In this document: one piece after another, positions 25,649 to 34,269 of the stretch | How positions within the stretch are numbered: position 1 is the first letter of the stretch | Layout of the letters: the number at the start of each line of letters is the position of its first letter | Assembly: GCA_017306015.1 (NCBI GenBank) | Contig: JAFKJK010000014.1 | Location: forward strand, 1-64,000 | DNA length: 64,000 bases | From: Propionibacteriaceae bacterium | GTDB taxonomy: Bacteria > Actinomycetota > Actinomycetes > Propionibacteriales > Propionibacteriaceae | Direction: 5' to 3' | Translations under genes and position numbers: made by a program | The notes under the pieces: model-generated | What the model was told of the DNA's origin: nothing | What the model saw: the letters and a program-made list of their open reading frames with translations, nothing else | Databases searched by the model: none

Positions 25649-26991
25649 TGAGTATTGACCTTGTCGGAGTGGATCATCGGCTGCGCACGTACGAGTCGAT
25701 CCTTGGGCTGCTGCCCGACGCCGACAACCCGACTCCACTGGTGCGGCTGCACCACACCGGCTTCGAACACGCCCGGATCTACGCCAAGCTCGAGTGGTAC
25801 AACCCCTTCGGCGCGGTCAAGGACCGGGTCGCCGCGAACCTGGTCGCCGACGCCGAGGATCGCGGTGAGGACCTGCAGAACCTCGTCGAGCCGACGTCGG
25901 GCAACACTGGGATCGGCCTGGCGATGGTCGCCAACGCCCGTGGCTACGGCTTCTCGGCGACACTGTCGCGGGCCATCCCGCTGGAAAAGCGGACGGCACT
26001 GCGGCTGTTCGGCACGGACCTGATCGAACTCGACGACGCGCTGTGCCCGATGCCCGGCCAGCCCGAGGGAGCGATGGCGAAGGCCGAGGAGCTGGCCGCG
26101 CGTCCGGGGTGGCGCGAGCTGAACCAGTACGCCAACCCGGCCAACCCGGAGGCGCACTACCGCACCACCGGCCCGGAGATCTGGCGACAGACCGAGGGCC
26201 GGGTGACCCACTTCGTCGCCGCCCTGGGCACCTGCGGGACGATCACCGGCACCGGCCGGTTCCTGAAGGAACAGAACCCGAAGGTGCAGGTCATCGGCGT
26301 CCACCCGACCGACGGCCACGACATCCCCGGCGTCCGCAGCCGGCGGGCGCTGGCGCTGACCGAGTTCTTCACCCCGGACGCGTACGACGCGATCCTCGAA
26401 GTCACCGATGACGACGCGTACGGCCTGTGCCGCACCCTGCACCAGCGGGAGAGCATCGTCGCCGGGCCGAGTTGCGGGCTGGCGCTGGCCGGGGCGCTGC
26501 GTGCCGTCCCGGACGAGCCCGGGGTGATCGCGGTGGTGGTGTTCCCCGACAACGCCTACAAGTACCTGTCGTCCTTCCGCCGGCACCTGCCCGACCTGTT
26601 CCCGCCGGAGCAGCCGGCAGCCCCGGCGAACCCGTTCGCTTCTCACCTGGAAGCCGCGTTCGCCCTTGCCAAGCAGGGTCCGGACGTCATCGACGTGGCC
26701 GAGGCCAAGCGGCTGCTGGACGCCGGAGTGACGCTCGTCGACGTCCGCAACGCCGACGAGGTGGCGCGGGTGCAGATCCCGCAGGCCGTGAAGCTGCCGC
26801 TGCCTGAGCTGTCGGCGGGACGCACCACCGGCTTGCCGGCCGACCGGAGCACGCCGGTGGTGACCGTCTGCGCGGCGGGCACGCGCTCGTTGTATGCGCT
26901 GCTGCTGCTCAAGGCCCAGGGATACGCCGACGTCAAGAGCGTCGACGGTGGCATGGGCGCCTGGGTGTCGGCGGGTCTGCCCACCGGGTGA
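25648..26991 (+). CDS. Cysteine synthase-type PLP enzyme fused to rhodanese domain
   Basis: Residues 1-335 are a fold-type II PLP enzyme of the CysK/CBS group: LEWYNPFGAVKDRVAANLV with PLP-Lys58, EPTSGNTGIGLAMV (residues 81-94), ALGTCGTITGTGRFLKE (phosphate loop), and AGPSCGLALAGAL. Residues about 350-447 are a rhodanese domain: VTLVDVRNADEVARVQIPQAVKLPL and the active loop VTVCAAGTRS with Cys408. The fusion suggests that persulfide or sulfide handled by one half is used by the other. Divergent from the metNIQ operon. Whether the product is cysteine, or an aminoacrylate-derived relative, cannot be settled. Confidence 0.9.
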   Translation: MSIDLVGVDHRLRTYESILGLLPDADNPTPLVRLHHTGFEHARIYAKLEWYNPFGAVKDRVAANLVADAEDRGEDLQNLVEPTSGNTGIGLAMVANARGYGFSATLSRAIPLEKRTALRLFGTDLIELDDALCPMPGQPEGAMAKAEELAARPGWRELNQYANPANPEAHYRTTGPEIWRQTEGRVTHFVAALGTCGTITGTGRFLKEQNPKVQVIGVHPTDGHDIPGVRSRRALALTEFFTPDAYDAILEVTDDDAYGLCRTLHQRESIVAGPSCGLALAGALRAVPDEPGVIAVVVFPDNAYKYLSSFRRHLPDLFPPEQPAAPANPFASHLEAAFALAKQGPDVIDVAEAKRLLDAGVTLVDVRNADEVARVQIPQAVKLPLPELSAGRTTGLPADRSTPVVTVCAAGTRSLYALLLLKAQGYADVKSVDGGMGAWVSAGLPTG

Positions 26992-27031
26992 GGTGCCGTC
27001 AGGCGGGTGAGTTGCCGTCAGGCGCACAGGG

Positions 27032-27069
27032 AGTGATGTTTCCTCCTGACTACAGGCGGAAAAGTCACT
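27032..27069. terminator. Bidirectional hairpin between convergent genes
   Basis: TTTCCTCCTG (27039-27048) pairs with CAGGCGGAAA (27053-27062) with one mismatch around a 4-base loop, and AGTGA/TCACT (27032-27036, 27065-27069) extends the stem past a small internal loop. It sits between the cysteine-synthase fusion (plus) and the thioredoxin gene (minus) and probably terminates both. A 19-bp direct repeat (GTGAGGTGCCGTCAGGCGG type) lies just before it at 26987-27024. Confidence 0.7.
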
Positions 27070-27084
27070 GTTTCACTCGTCAGC

Positions 27085-27513
27085 TCAGGCAGCGGAGCGG
27101 GCGCTGAGTCGTCCGAGGGCGTTCAGAACCTCGTCCTTGCGGGCGGCACCGACGATCCGGTGACGGACGATCCCGTCGGAGTCGAGCAGCAACACGGTCG
27201 GAGTGCGGAGGATGCCGAACTCCTCGACGAGGTCGAGGCGGGTCTCGGCGTCGACGTCGATGTGCGTGACACCGGGCCGTTCGGTCACGACGTCCGAGAG
27301 CACCCGGTGGGTGGACCGGCACGGGGCGCAGACCGTGGCGGAGAACTGGACGAAGGTGGCGTCCCGTCCGAGCGCCGCGCCGAGCCGTCCGGGGTCGACG
27401 CGGGCCTGCCGAGACGTCGCCACCGCCCGGATGCGGCCGTCCGTGATCCGGCGGTAGCCCCCGAACACCAGCGCGAGGGCGAGCGCTGCCAGCGCTATCC
27501 AGACCCCGGTCAC
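27085..27513 (-). CDS. Membrane-anchored thioredoxin-like protein
   Basis: A 142-residue protein with an N-terminal transmembrane anchor (residues 3-20) and a thioredoxin fold: FVQFSATVCAPCRSTHRVL with the redox pair Cys62/Cys65 (CAPC), VTHIDVDAETRLDLVEEFGILRTPTVLLLDSDG with the cis-Pro. CAPC is a less common active-site variant than CGPC. The start is GTG 27513, two bases after the DUF4395 stop. The pair DUF4395-thioredoxin recurs in actinobacteria and is thought to handle thiol exchange at the membrane. Confidence 0.88.
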   Translation of the reverse strand: MTGVWIALAALALALVFGGYRRITDGRIRAVATSRQARVDPGRLGAALGRDATFVQFSATVCAPCRSTHRVLSDVVTERPGVTHIDVDAETRLDLVEEFGILRTPTVLLLDSDGIVRHRIVGAARKDEVLNALGRLSARSAA

Positions 27514-27515
27514 GG

Positions 27516-27983
27516 TCAGCTCGCCGCGTCCGCGGTGCGGCCGAGCAGCCTCTTGCTGAGAAGGTAGAACTCGCAGCCGAGGCAGAAGTCGAAGATCGCG
27601 TTCAGCAGCGCCGCAACCAGGGCGAAGCCGACGGCGACGTAGAACAACACCGGCGAGCTGATGAACCAGCCGAGCAGGGCGACGAGGGCGAAGACGAGGC
27701 CGACACCCTGGGCGAACCGGGGAGGCGCGGCGTCCTCCAGTTCGGCGGGAGGATCGAGGCGGGGACGCACGAGCGTTCGGAAGACGACGCCCCACGGCTG
27801 CGCCCTGAGCCCGATCAGCGCCCCGGACGCGAACGCGGCGGTCTGGATCAGCAGCAGGGCCAGCGCGGCCAACGGGCTCACCTGGTACACGGCGAGCGCC
27901 AGAGCCAGGAGAACAGCCGTGATGGCAGCAGCGAAGCGCGGACCGCGCGGGTCGACCTTCTCGGTCGCGGTGTTGTCGGGCAT
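27516..27983 (-). CDS. DUF4395 family membrane protein
   Basis: A 155-residue protein with four hydrophobic segments and the DUF4395 features: VDPRGPRFAAAITAVLLALAL near the start, PPRFAQGVGLVFALVALLG, and the C-terminal NAIFDFCLGCEFYLLSKRLL with two conserved Cys (C-x2-C). Those two Cys next to the membrane fit a role as redox partner for the thioredoxin encoded just behind. Its biochemical function is not known. Confidence 0.88.
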   Translation of the reverse strand: MPDNTATEKVDPRGPRFAAAITAVLLALALAVYQVSPLAALALLLIQTAAFASGALIGLRAQPWGVVFRTLVRPRLDPPAELEDAAPPRFAQGVGLVFALVALLGWFISSPVLFYVAVGFALVAALLNAIFDFCLGCEFYLLSKRLLGRTADAAS

Positions 27984-28077
27984 GGCATCCTCAACGTCTC
28001 GTAGTCAGGCGCATGACAGTGTATACGTGCGGGCACACAAGTGTCACCTGGCCGCTGGGTCCGGTTGGCCGGTTCGG

Positions 28078-28277
28078 CTGCCGGGGTCCCGGGTCGGGGC
28101 CCGGGACGACGACGGAGGGGGTCTCCCGGCGGACGGTGGGAGGGCGCGCGTCGTCCCGGCGAACGCCGGGATCCCTGAACCTGCGTAGCTATCGGGCTGC
28201 CGGGGTCCCGGGTCGGGGCCCGGGACGACTGTGGCTAGGTCCGTCCGTGTCGTCCCGGCGAACGCCGGGATCCCTGC
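28078..28277. repeat. Two tandem copies of a palindromic (REP-like) element
   Basis: Copy 1 (28079-28177) and copy 2 (28197-28276) each contain hairpin CCCGGGtcggggCCCGGG and, 40 to 20 bases further, hairpin TCCCGGCGaaCGCCGGGA followed by TCCCTG. The layout mirrors the elements near pdxR with a different loop and spacer. No gene is seen in 27984-28367 apart from these. Confidence 0.85.
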
Positions 28278-28367
28278 ACCCGCCCGGCCACCTCACCCGA
28301 CTGCCGCCGCGAAGGTTCGACACCGCACGGACGTCGGAGAAGCGCCGCCCGAGCCCCAGGGACGCGC

Positions 28368-29018
28368 TCAGTGCAGCGCGCTGAGCCGTCGCTGCCGGGA
28401 GTGCTCCAGGTGGGCGGTCATCGCCGTCCGCGCCGCGTCCGCGTCGCCGGCCTCGACCGCCTCGACCACGGCGACGTGCTCACGCTGCGTCGTGGCGAGG
28501 TCGTCGGCGGGGCCGGGCGGGCCTTGGTCGTAGATCCTCAGCTGCGCCGACCAGCGGGTGAGCGCACCGGTGATGGTGGCGTTGTGGGCGGCCAGCCACA
28601 GTGCCTCGTGCCAGGTTGCGTCCGCTTCGTGGGCTGCCCGCTCGTCCCCGGACGCGGCCAGCGCGCACGCCTCGGAGTGCGCGGCGTGCAGCCGGGCGAG
28701 GTCGAGGTCGGTATGCCGCTTCGCTGCGGCCGCCGCCGCGACCGACTCCAGCGCGATCCGGGCCTCGTAGATCTCCATGACGTCGTCGGGAGTGCCCGTC
28801 CGCACCCGGAAACCGTTGTCGACCCGCTCGATCAGGCCGTCCGCCTGCAGCGCGACCAGCGCCTCGCGCACCGGCGTCCGGGACACGCCGTACCGCGCCG
28901 CGAGCGTCGTCTCCAGCAGCCGCTGTCCGTTCGGGAAATCACCGGCCAGGATGTCGTCGCGAATGCGCAGGTACTGGTCACTGGTCAGCGAACCAGACTG
29001 GGATCGATCCGGCATCAT
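28368..29018 (-). CDS. GntR family regulator (FadR/FCD type)
   Basis: This 216-residue regulator has a winged helix at the N-terminus (LRIRDDILAGDFPNGQRLLETTLAARYGVSRTPVREALVALQADGLIERVDNGFRV) and an all-helical FCD effector domain (EIYEARIALESVAAAAAA, then DATWHEALWLAAHN with candidate metal His, and EHVAVVEAVEAGDADAARTAMTAHLEHS). FCD regulators sense small organic acids. Two ATG codons at 29018 and 29015 are equally possible. Divergent from the PadR gene, with two inverted operator boxes between. The genes it controls are not evident. Confidence 0.9.
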   Translation of the reverse strand: MMPDRSQSGSLTSDQYLRIRDDILAGDFPNGQRLLETTLAARYGVSRTPVREALVALQADGLIERVDNGFRVRTGTPDDVMEIYEARIALESVAAAAAAKRHTDLDLARLHAAHSEACALAASGDERAAHEADATWHEALWLAAHNATITGALTRWSAQLRIYDQGPPGPADDLATTQREHVAVVEAVEAGDADAARTAMTAHLEHSRQRRLSALH

Positions 29019-29118
29019 CGCTCCAATCCACGGGTATACGAGGGCATTCTTCCACAGCCGACCGATGAGCGGGAGCCGGGCGCCCGACACGCCGCCGCCG
29101 CCCTTGCCGACTCGGTAC

Positions 29119-29160
29119 ATACCCGGTATATGCTCACCAGCAAGCATCAATACCGGGTAT
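29119..29160. promoter_or_regulatory. Paired operators between GntR and PadR genes
   Basis: ATACCCGGTAT (29119-29129) and its inverted copy ATACCGGGTAT (29150-29160) lie 31 bases apart, about three helical turns on one face. The first overlaps a candidate -10 of a plus-strand promoter (TTGCCG at 29104-29109, GTATAT at 29126-29131); the second ends right before the AGGAGA ribosome site of the PadR gene. PadR autorepression is the simplest reading. Confidence 0.7.
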
Positions 29161-29171
29161 AGGAGACGACG

Positions 29172-29747
29172 GTGTCGATCAAGCACGGACTACTGGCCCT
29201 GCTCTCGGAGGGTCCGGCCTACGGGGCAGCCCTGAAGGCCGACTTCGAACAGCGGACGGGCAACACCTGGCCGGTCAATGTCGGGCAGGTCTACACCACC
29301 CTCGACCGGCTGCAGCGCGACGCCCTGGTGGCTGCCGACGACCCGGACGCGGAGGGACGGATCCGCTACCGCCTCACCGACGATGGCCGGACCGAACTCG
29401 ATCGCTGGTGGCGGACGCCCGTCGACCGCCAGGCCACCCCCCGCGAAGAGCTGGTGATCAAGCTCGCGCTCGCGGTCGACTCCCCCGGCATCGACTCCTC
29501 CGCGGTCGCCCAGGCCCAGCGCTCCGCCACCATGCACCGGCTGCAGCAACTCACCCGGCTGAAGACGTCGATCGACGTCGCGACCGACTTCGCCTGGCTG
29601 ATGGTCGTCGAGCACCAGCTGTTCGCCGCCGAGGCCGAGATCCGGTGGCTCGACCAGCTCGAGGCCAGCCTGTCCCGCTACGGCCACCGGACGCCCACGC
29701 CGTCCGCCGCCTCGGAGCACCCCACCGCCGCGGAGGTGTCCCGGTGA
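29172..29747 (+). CDS. PadR family transcriptional regulator
   Basis: A 191-residue PadR protein starting with GTG, 5 bases behind AGGAGA. Winged helix at residues 5-80: GLLALLSEGPAYGAALKADFEQRTGNTWPVNVGQVYTTLDRLQRDALV and the wing PDAEGRIRYRLTDDGRTELDRW; helical dimerisation domain after that. Its stop overlaps the start of the ABC ATPase gene (GTGA), so it very probably represses this transporter, a frequent pairing (PadR with MacB-type ABC systems induced by a toxic substrate). Confidence 0.93.
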   Translation: MSIKHGLLALLSEGPAYGAALKADFEQRTGNTWPVNVGQVYTTLDRLQRDALVAADDPDAEGRIRYRLTDDGRTELDRWWRTPVDRQATPREELVIKLALAVDSPGIDSSAVAQAQRSATMHRLQQLTRLKTSIDVATDFAWLMVVEHQLFAAEAEIRWLDQLEASLSRYGHRTPTPSAASEHPTAAEVSR

Positions 29748-30493
29748 CCGCCACCCTGCCAGCTCCCCAGCGCGCCATGGTCACCGAACCCGTGCTGCAA
29801 CTGCTCGACGTGACTCGCATCCACGGCTCCGGCGAGACCGCCGTCCACGCCCTGCGCGGGATCAGCCTGGAGATCGGCGCGGGCGAACTGATCGCGGTGA
29901 TGGGCCCGTCCGGGTCGGGCAAGTCCACGCTGCTGAACATCGCCGGCGCCCTGGACGCCCCGACCACCGGCGCGGTGGAGATCTGCGGCGTGATGCTGGA
30001 GAAGCTGTCAGCCACCGAACTGGCGAAGCTCCGGCGCACCCGGGTCGGCGTGGTCTTCCAGGACTACAACCTGATCCCGTCCCTGACCGCGGCGGAGAAC
30101 ATCGGCCTGCCCCTGGAGCTGGACGGCATGAACGCCACCCTCGCCCGCCAGGAGGCTCGCGCGGCCTTGCGCGAACTCGGCCTGATCGGGCTCTCCGACC
30201 GCTTCCCCGACCAGCTCTCCGGCGGCCAGCAACAACGCGTCGCCATCGCCCGCGCCCTGATCGGCGAGCGCAAGCTGGTGCTGGCCGACGAGCCCACCGG
30301 CGCTCTCGACTCGGTCACCGGCGAGGAGGTGCTGGCCCTGCTGCGGGCCCGCTGCGACGCCGGTGCCGCCGGGCTTCTGGTCACCCACGAGCCGCGGCAC
30401 GCCGCCTGGGCCGACCGGGTGGTCTACCTGCGCGACGGCGTGATCGTGGACGCGCATTCGGTCGCCGACGCGGGTCCGGGTGTGCTGCGATGA
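29744..30493 (+). CDS. ABC transporter ATP-binding protein (LolD/MacB type)
   Basis: A 249-residue ATPase from GTG 29744: Walker A GPSGSGKST, Q-loop VFQDYNLIPSLTAAENIGLPLEL, signature LSGGQQQRVAIARAL, Walker B LVLADEPTGALDSVTGEEV, H-loop VTHEPRHAAWADRV. These features and the length identify the LolD/MacB/FtsE class. It drives the large FtsX-type permease that overlaps by 4 bases. Likely mechanotransmission type: not import, but extrusion or sensing of peptides or lipids. Confidence 0.95.
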   Translation: MTATLPAPQRAMVTEPVLQLLDVTRIHGSGETAVHALRGISLEIGAGELIAVMGPSGSGKSTLLNIAGALDAPTTGAVEICGVMLEKLSATELAKLRRTRVGVVFQDYNLIPSLTAAENIGLPLELDGMNATLARQEARAALRELGLIGLSDRFPDQLSGGQQQRVAIARALIGERKLVLADEPTGALDSVTGEEVLALLRARCDAGAAGLLVTHEPRHAAWADRVVYLRDGVIVDAHSVADAGPGVLR

Positions 30494-33216
30494 GCAGCGG
30501 CTGGCGGCCCGCGCTGCGGATGGCGCGGCGCGAGATCCGGCGGGCTCCCGGACGCAGCCTTTTCACCTGGCTGATGATCTTCGTCCCGGTGACCGCGATC
30601 TGCGCGATCCAGGTGGTCATCGCCAGCAACAGCATCTCCGACACCGAGTGGCTCGACCTCAAACTGGGCAGCGCGCAGGCCGTCCTCACCCAGACCGGCT
30701 CGGCGTTCGAGCCGTCCTACAGCAATCCCGGGCAGACGCTGTCCGACAACGCGGACAGCGAAGACGGCTCCGGGAACGCCGCGAACACGGCGAAGCCCGT
30801 CCCCGGCTGGGGCGCGTCCGTCGAGCAGCAGCGGGACGCGACCGCCGCCCTGCTGAACCGGACGGTGGTCGCACTGACACTGTCCACGCTTGTGCGTGCA
30901 GACTCGGGCAGCAGCATCGACCTCCTCGGCGTCGACTTCTCCGACCTCAGGGCGGCCGGCTTCGTCCACGATCTCCGCGGGCAGGTGCCGCGCGACGCGA
31001 CCCAGGCGCTGGTCAGCCCGGCCGGGCTGGCCGCGGGCCTTCCGTCCTCGGGAACGGTCACCCTGACCAGGTCGGACGGGAGCGCAGCGACGGTCAGCAT
31101 CGTCGGCACCGCCCAGGCCCACTTCGACGGACCGGTACAGCTGATCACCGTGGGTGAGGCCAGACCCGACCGCGTGCTGTTCTACGTCTTCGGCGGCCCC
31201 CCACTCGGCTGGGACGAGGCCGTCCGGCTGGCCGGCTACGGCTTCACCGTGACCAGCCGGGAGCTCAACGCGCATCCGCCGGCCGGCTGGTCGCCGGGGA
31301 ACTCCGAGCAGATGCAGCTCTTCTTCGGCACCCTGGTCACCGCGGCCGCGCTGCTCGAGGTGGCCCTGGTGGTGGGTCCGGCCTTCGCCATCGGTGCCGC
31401 CCACCAGCGGCGCAGCCTGGCGCTGGCCGCCACCAACGGAGCCACCACGGGCCACCTGAGGAGGGCGGCCGTCGGGCAGGCCATCCTGCTGGGCATCAGC
31501 GCCGCCATTCTCGGCACCGCTGCCGGCAGCGGCGTCGGCGCGCTCGCGTACCCGATGCTGTCCAGCGATCCCAGCCAGATCCACGGCCCGCTGGAGTTCC
31601 CGCTGCTCCAGCTCGGGCTCGTCCTCGGCCTGGGCACGCTGACCGCGATCGCGTCCGCTCTGGTCACCTCCCGCGGCCTGGGCCGGCTCGACCTGGTCTC
31701 CTCGCTGCGCGGCTCGGTGCGTCCGGCACCCCCGCGGCGCGGCGCGCCGATCGTCGGCGGCCTGATGGCAGGCGCCGGCCTGGCGGGGGTGTGGCTGGCC
31801 ATCAGGCTCCCCGACGCCGTCTACCCCTGGGTGTGGATCGCGTCCGCGCTCGCCGTGCTGGTCGGCTCGATCCTGGCGGTGCCGTGGCTGCTGCGGCTCG
31901 CCTCCCGGTTCTCCGGCCGATCCCCGATCTCGGTGCGGATGGCGCTGCGGGACACCGCCCGGCAGCACGGACGGGCGACCTCCACGGTCGCGGCAGTGCT
32001 GGCCGGAAGCCTGATCCTCGCGGCCGTCTGGACGATCTACACCAGCGGCAACGCCAACTCCGCCCGCCGTTACCACCCCAGCCTGCCCCCCGGCCAGGCG
32101 ATCCTGCAGTTCTCCGACCAGACCACAGCAGCCTCCTGGGACGCGGCGAGGAACGCCGCCCTCGGCGTGGAGCCCAGGCTGCGGGTCAGCGTGCTGTCGG
32201 CGCTGGACAGCGCCCCCGATGTCCCGGACGGATCCACGACCCGCGGCTTCACCGCCGTGCGTGCGGGCTGCACCGTCGAGCAGACCGCCGAACCCGGTGG
32301 ACCAGTATCCGACTGCACCTCCCTGGGCGGCGGCGGGTACGGGGACGGCATCCTGAGCGGCAGCGTGGAGGACTTGGTCGCCGCCTTCGGCCTCGACACC
32401 GGCCAGCGCCAGGCGCTGGCGGCCGGCACCCTGCTCGCGGTGACCGACCCGCCCCCGGACATCACCGCGACAGGCGTCTCCGCCGACCAGTGGGCCCGCA
32501 CCGACATCGTCGACGGGCACGTCCGCTTCGTCACCACCGCGGACCAGCCGGAGGTCTACACCGTGCCGGCCCAGGCACTCCCCGCCTCAGCGCTGGAACG
32601 CGGCGCGGTCCGCTTCCGGTACGGCGCGATCATCAGCACCGACGCCGCGACCAAGCTGAGCTGGCGCAGCTACTTCTCATGGCTGCAACTGGCCGACCCG
32701 GCCGGGCCGATCAGTCCGGAGCTCGAGGCTCAGCTGAACACCGCGCTGGCGCCCTGGATGGAGAACCCGGACGCCTGGTGGGCCGGCATCGAGGTCGAGC
32801 GGGGTTTCGAGCCCACCGAGCAGCCGGTCCTGATCGCCGTCACCGCCGCCTTGATCCTGCTGCTGCTGGTGGCCGCCGTGACCGCGACCGTGCTGTCCAC
32901 CAATGAGTTGCGTCCCTACCTGGCCACGTTCGCCGCCGTCGGTGCGTCCCCGGGGCTGAGCCGTCGGTTGTCGGCGGTCCAGGGCGTCCTGCTGGCCGGT
33001 ATCGGCTGCATCCTCGGCGTGGCCATCGGCAGCTTCGTCGCCGGGCCGCTGGCGGCCGTGTCGACAGCGGAGACCAGCTCGAACAGCCCGCTGCCGCCGA
33101 TCATTGCGTTCCCGTGGCTGCTGATCGCCGCGCTCGTGGTCGCCACGCCGGCGGTCGCCGGGCTGACTGCCGCCCTGTGCACCCCCTCCCGGACGACGCT
33201 GGCCAAGCGGAGCTGA
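30490..33216 (+). CDS. FtsX-like ABC transporter permease
   Basis: A 908-residue permease. First transmembrane helix SLFTWLMIFVPVTAICAIQVVIA is followed by a large extracytoplasmic region (about residues 45-270), then LVTAAALLEVALVVGPAFAIGAAHQRRSLALAATNGAT and other helices, a second extracytoplasmic domain (about 525-775), and the C-terminal FtsX block ALILLLLVAAVTATVLSTNELRPYLATFAAVGASPGLSRRLSAVQGVLLAGIGC. The duplicated FtsX arrangement is typical of actinobacterial permeases of this size. Together with the ATPase and PadR it forms a three-gene operon. Confidence 0.92.
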   Translation: MSSGWRPALRMARREIRRAPGRSLFTWLMIFVPVTAICAIQVVIASNSISDTEWLDLKLGSAQAVLTQTGSAFEPSYSNPGQTLSDNADSEDGSGNAANTAKPVPGWGASVEQQRDATAALLNRTVVALTLSTLVRADSGSSIDLLGVDFSDLRAAGFVHDLRGQVPRDATQALVSPAGLAAGLPSSGTVTLTRSDGSAATVSIVGTAQAHFDGPVQLITVGEARPDRVLFYVFGGPPLGWDEAVRLAGYGFTVTSRELNAHPPAGWSPGNSEQMQLFFGTLVTAAALLEVALVVGPAFAIGAAHQRRSLALAATNGATTGHLRRAAVGQAILLGISAAILGTAAGSGVGALAYPMLSSDPSQIHGPLEFPLLQLGLVLGLGTLTAIASALVTSRGLGRLDLVSSLRGSVRPAPPRRGAPIVGGLMAGAGLAGVWLAIRLPDAVYPWVWIASALAVLVGSILAVPWLLRLASRFSGRSPISVRMALRDTARQHGRATSTVAAVLAGSLILAAVWTIYTSGNANSARRYHPSLPPGQAILQFSDQTTAASWDAARNAALGVEPRLRVSVLSALDSAPDVPDGSTTRGFTAVRAGCTVEQTAEPGGPVSDCTSLGGGGYGDGILSGSVEDLVAAFGLDTGQRQALAAGTLLAVTDPPPDITATGVSADQWARTDIVDGHVRFVTTADQPEVYTVPAQALPASALERGAVRFRYGAIISTDAATKLSWRSYFSWLQLADPAGPISPELEAQLNTALAPWMENPDAWWAGIEVERGFEPTEQPVLIAVTAALILLLLVAAVTATVLSTNELRPYLATFAAVGASPGLSRRLSAVQGVLLAGIGCILGVAIGSFVAGPLAAVSTAETSSNSPLPPIIAFPWLLIAALVVATPAVAGLTAALCTPSRTTLAKRS

Positions 33217-33308
33217 TCGCGGGCCAACGCGGACACACTGTTCACCATCGCGTCACCGCCGCGCGAGGGTGGTGCGCCCGCATAGTGTTGGGTGCCAGGA
33301 GGGCGGCA

Positions 33309-34268
33309 ATGGAGACGAGTACCCCGGGCGAGGTCGCTGAGGTCGTTGAGGTGGCCCAGGCCATCCACGGCACGGTGTCGGCTGTGATCGAAGGCAAGCC
33401 GGAGGCGGTGGACCTGGCGGTCACCGCGCTGCTGGCGGAGAGCCATCTGCTGATCGAGGACGTGCCCGGCGTCGGCAAGACGATGCTGGCCAAGTCCGTG
33501 GCCCGGGCGATCGACTGCACCGTCCGCCGGATCCAGTTCACCCCCGACCTGCTGCCCAGCGACATCACCGGGGTCGCGATCTGGAACGGTACCGGCTTCG
33601 AGTTCAAACCGGGCGGCATCTTCGCGTCCATCGTCATCGGGGACGAGATCAACCGCGCCTCCCCGAAGACGCAGTCGGCGCTGCTGGAGGCGATGGAGGA
33701 ACGCCGGGTCTCCGTGGACGGTGCCTCCCACGACCTGCCCCGGCCGTTCATGGTGATCGCCACCCAGAACCCGATCGAGATGGAGGGGACGTATCCCCTG
33801 CCCGAGGCCCAGCGCGACCGGTTCGGCCTGCGGATCTCGATGGGCTACCCCAGCACCGAGGCCGAGGTGGCCATGCTCGACCGGCACGGCGAGGTCGAGC
33901 CGCTGGACGACCTGGTCCCCGTCACCGACGCGGCCACCGTGATGCGCTGCGTCTCGATCGCCCGGCGCGTCTTCGTCCACCAGCGGCTGAAGTCCTACCT
34001 GGTGGCGATCATCGACGCGACCAGGACGCACCCCGAGACCCGGCTGGGCGCCTCGCCGCGGGCCGGGCTGCAGTTGCTGCGGGCGGCGAAGACCAGGGCG
34101 GCGATCTCCGGACGGAACTACGTCATCCCCGAGGACATCTCCTCGCTGGCCGTGCCGTCGCTGGCTCATCGCGTCCTGCTCACCACCCAGGCCCAGCTGA
34201 GCGGACGGAGCAGCGAGGAGGTCGTGGAGACCGCCCTCCACGCGGTTCCGGTCACGGGACACCGGTGA
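33309..34268 (+). CDS. MoxR family AAA+ ATPase (second copy)
   Basis: This 319-residue ATPase starts a MoxR-DUF58-transglutaminase operon. Walker A EDVPGVGKTM, FTPDLLPSDITGVAIW, VIGDEINRASPKTQSALLEAMEERRVSVDG, VIATQNPIEMEGTYPLPEAQRDRF and GASPRAGLQLLRAAK are all intact. A good GGAGGG precedes ATG 33309. It differs clearly from the copy at 3813-4784, so the two are old paralogues, each with its own DUF58 partner. Confidence 0.95.
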   Translation: METSTPGEVAEVVEVAQAIHGTVSAVIEGKPEAVDLAVTALLAESHLLIEDVPGVGKTMLAKSVARAIDCTVRRIQFTPDLLPSDITGVAIWNGTGFEFKPGGIFASIVIGDEINRASPKTQSALLEAMEERRVSVDGASHDLPRPFMVIATQNPIEMEGTYPLPEAQRDRFGLRISMGYPSTEAEVAMLDRHGEVEPLDDLVPVTDAATVMRCVSIARRVFVHQRLKSYLVAIIDATRTHPETRLGASPRAGLQLLRAAKTRAAISGRNYVIPEDISSLAVPSLAHRVLLTTQAQLSGRSSEEVVETALHAVPVTGHR

Positions 34269-34269
34269 C

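Noticed and set aside
28017..28370. Small frames translated through the repeat cluster
   Set aside because: They consist of hairpin sequence (for example VVPANAGIP), the typical false frame from palindromic repeats.
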